A DNA stretch of 6,250 nucleotides from Candidatus Pelagibacter sp. Its GTDB lineage: Bacteria > Pseudomonadota > Alphaproteobacteria > Pelagibacterales > Pelagibacteraceae. Under the pieces are notes generated by a model, which was not told the origin of the DNA, searched no databases, and saw only the letters and a program-made list of their open reading frames with translations. Positions 4,696 to 6,250 of the stretch are shown in pieces. The translations under genes and the position numbers were made by a program. The stretch is from the NCBI GenBank assembly GCA_002692325.1, contig NZJU01000049.1:22353-28602 (forward strand), written 5' to 3'. The stretch's first letter is position 1. Each line of letters starts with the position of its first letter.

Positions 4696-6250
4696 CTATT
4701 TTATTGGACAATTTTCTCGATTACATTTTTTATCTAAAATTTTCCAACATCTTTCACATTTTTCTCCGCTGGCTTTGATTACTTCAATTTTTATTTCATC
4801 CTCATTCACAAGATTTTTTTCTGCTTTTGAGACAATAAAATATTCTGCCATATCTATGTCTCCAAGCAAATCAAATTTTTCTTTGTTTATAAAAAGCTTT
4901 ATCTCTGCTTCTAAACTCGATCCAATTTCTTTGCTAATTCTTTTTTCCTCTATTGCAACATTTGCTTCTTGTTTAATCTTAAACAAATTAGACCATTTTT
5001 CATAAAGTAAGTCATTTTCCCAAGTTTTTGGTATTCTGACAAAATCTTTTTCATGAATGCTTTCTTCGTTTTTATTAATCAAACCGTAGATTTCTTCAGT
5101 AGTGAAAACTAATATAGGAGCAAACCATTTCAATAAGCTCTCTAAAATAATATTAAGTACAATTACACAGTTTTTCCTCTTTTTAGAGTCTAAGCTATCA
5201 CAATAAAGGACATCTTTTCTTATATCAAAATAAAACGATGAAAGATCTAATGTACAAAAATTTAATAATTCTTTATATAATTTATGAAAATTGTAATCTT
5301 TTAAACTCGCATCTACAGACTTTCCAATTATAGATAGCTTATGTAAAATATATTTATCAAGTTCATCGAGTTCATTGAATTTAATTTTTTCAAAATTTTG
5401 TTTTTCAAATTTATCTTTTAAATTTCCAAGCATGAACCTAAAAGTATTTCTAATTTTACGGTAAGACTCAGCATGCTGTATTAGGATATTTTTATCTATT
5501 CTTAAATCTTCAGAGTAATCAGAAGCTGAGACCCAAATTCTTAGTATATCAGCACCATAATTTTTTAAAATTTCTTCTGGTGAAATTACGTTACCCATTG
5601 ATTTAGACATTTTCATACCTTTGCCATCTACGACAAAACCATGAGAAAGAATGCTATCAAAAGGTGCTTCGCCTCTTGTTCCACAAGATTCTAATAGTGA
5701 AGAGTGAAACCATCCTCTATGTTGATCAGATCCCTCTAAGTACATATCTGCAGGCCATTTTAAATCTTTTCTTTTTTCTAATACAAAACTATGTGTTGAG
5801 CCACTATCAAACCAAACCTCTACAATATCATTAAGCTTTTCATAATCATCAGATTTGTAATCATCTCCTAAAAATACTTTTGGACCGTCAGTAAACCAAC
5901 AATCAGATCCTTGTTTTTCGTAAATCGAAGCAATTCTATCTATTACTTTTTGGTCTTTTAGCGGTTTTTTTGTTTTTTTATTAATAAAAATTGGCAAAGG
6001 GACTCCCCATACTCTCTGCCTAGAAACGCACCAATCTGGTCTTCCCTCAATCATTGATAAAAGTCTTTCTTTTCCCTTTTTTGGGAAAAAATTTGTTTTA
6101 TGTATTGCATCAATAGCTTTTTTTCTTAAATCATTCTGTTGCATAGAAATAAACCATTGTGGCGTAGCCCTGTAAATTAATGGTGCCTTTGATCTCCAAG
6201 AGTGAGGATAACTATGATTTAATTTATCATTTTTTAACAACTTTTCTTCT
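4696..6250 (-). CDS. ileS: Isoleucyl-tRNA synthetase, 5'-truncated by window edge (C-terminal part)
   Basis: IleS attaches isoleucine to tRNA-Ile. The frame is open to the window edge. The TTG at 6238-6240 is an internal Leu codon, and in-frame codons for Glu-Glu-Lys precede it. About 518 of some 900 residues are visible. In order (numbered from codon 6238-6240): HSYPHSWRSKAP and RATPQWF (9-30), which come just after the CP1 editing insert; GRPDWCVSRQRVWGVP (66-81); WFDSGSTH (143-150); GSDQHRGWF (170-178); and GMKMSKSMGN (208-217), with KMSKS at 5599-5613. Next come the helical anticodon-binding domain and a C-terminal zinc knuckle with Cys at 495, 498, 506 and 511 (4708-4758). Editing and HIGH motifs would be outside the window. 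All visible catalytic motifs are intact. It leads the minus-strand unit and ends in TAG three bases before lspA. Confidence 0.97.
   Translation of the reverse strand, partial: EEKLLKNDKLNHSYPHSWRSKAPLIYRATPQWFISMQQNDLRKKAIDAIHKTNFFPKKGKERLLSMIEGRPDWCVSRQRVWGVPLPIFINKKTKKPLKDQKVIDRIASIYEKQGSDCWFTDGPKVFLGDDYKSDDYEKLNDIVEVWFDSGSTHSFVLEKRKDLKWPADMYLEGSDQHRGWFHSSLLESCGTRGEAPFDSILSHGFVVDGKGMKMSKSMGNVISPEEILKNYGADILRIWVSASDYSEDLRIDKNILIQHAESYRKIRNTFRFMLGNLKDKFEKQNFEKIKFNELDELDKYILHKLSIIGKSVDASLKDYNFHKLYKELLNFCTLDLSSFYFDIRKDVLYCDSLDSKKRKNCVIVLNIILESLLKWFAPILVFTTEEIYGLINKNEESIHEKDFVRIPKTWENDLLYEKWSNLFKIKQEANVAIEEKRISKEIGSSLEAEIKLFINKEKFDLLGDIDMAEYFIVSKAEKNLVNEDEIKIEVIKASGEKCERCWKILDKKCNRENCPIK

Noticed and set aside
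4646..5005. Plus-strand 119-codon open frame opposite the 3' end of ileS and the start of lspA
   Set aside because: It is antisense to two well-supported genes. Its Ser/Phe/Ile-rich composition is what reverse reading of Lys/Glu/Asn codons gives.
6238..6240. TTG as the start of the ileS reading frame
   Set aside because: It is a Leu codon in the middle of the enzyme. The frame continues to the window edge, and the HIGH and editing regions must lie beyond it.
1..6250. tRNA or rRNA genes, CRISPR arrays, insertion sequences, integration sites, toxin-antitoxin or defence genes
   Set aside because: None was seen on either strand. Essentially every base belongs to a recognised housekeeping gene.

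Overview
The window is a compact, extremely AT-rich stretch of chromosome (most third codon positions are A or T). It carries ordinary housekeeping genes on both strands and almost no non-coding DNA. It most resembles a streamlined marine alphaproteobacterium of the SAR11/Pelagibacterales type. The reasons are the low G+C, Lys/Asn/Ile-rich proteins and overlapping genes, together with two families that are essentially alphaproteobacterial: a DUF2093 protein and a BamF-like DUF3035 lipoprotein. The IleS active-site region (HSYPHSWRSKAP) also fits. The lineage is an inference from these features, not a database match.

Layout, left to right: the 3' part of a lipid A/lysophospholipid acyltransferase (LpxL/HtrB family, + strand); a small DUF2093 gene (- strand) whose stop codon directly abuts the acyltransferase stop; a 27-base A+T-only divergent gap; purD and rsmD (+ strand, joined by an ATGA overlap); then a minus-strand unit read from right to left as ileS (5' end outside the window), lspA, bamF-like lipoprotein and pgi. 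rsmD and pgi converge and overlap by 21 bases. Adding up the gaps leaves only about 31 non-coding bases in 6250.

Functionally, purD makes glycinamide ribonucleotide in purine synthesis and rsmD methylates 16S rRNA. On the other strand, ileS charges tRNA-Ile, lspA is the lipoprotein signal peptidase, and the gene immediately after it encodes a lipoprotein precursor that LspA would be expected to process. pgi interconverts glucose-6-phosphate and fructose-6-phosphate and appears to be translationally coupled to the lipoprotein gene through a GTGA overlap.

I found no tRNA, rRNA, CRISPR array, mobile element or defence-like system, and no undescribed system. The points worth a second look are architectural: a hairpin with both stop codons in its loop at a zero-gap convergent junction, overlapping convergent 3' ends, homopolymer tracts inside essential-looking genes, a compact PGI, a compressed IleS zinc knuckle and a non-consensus lipobox.
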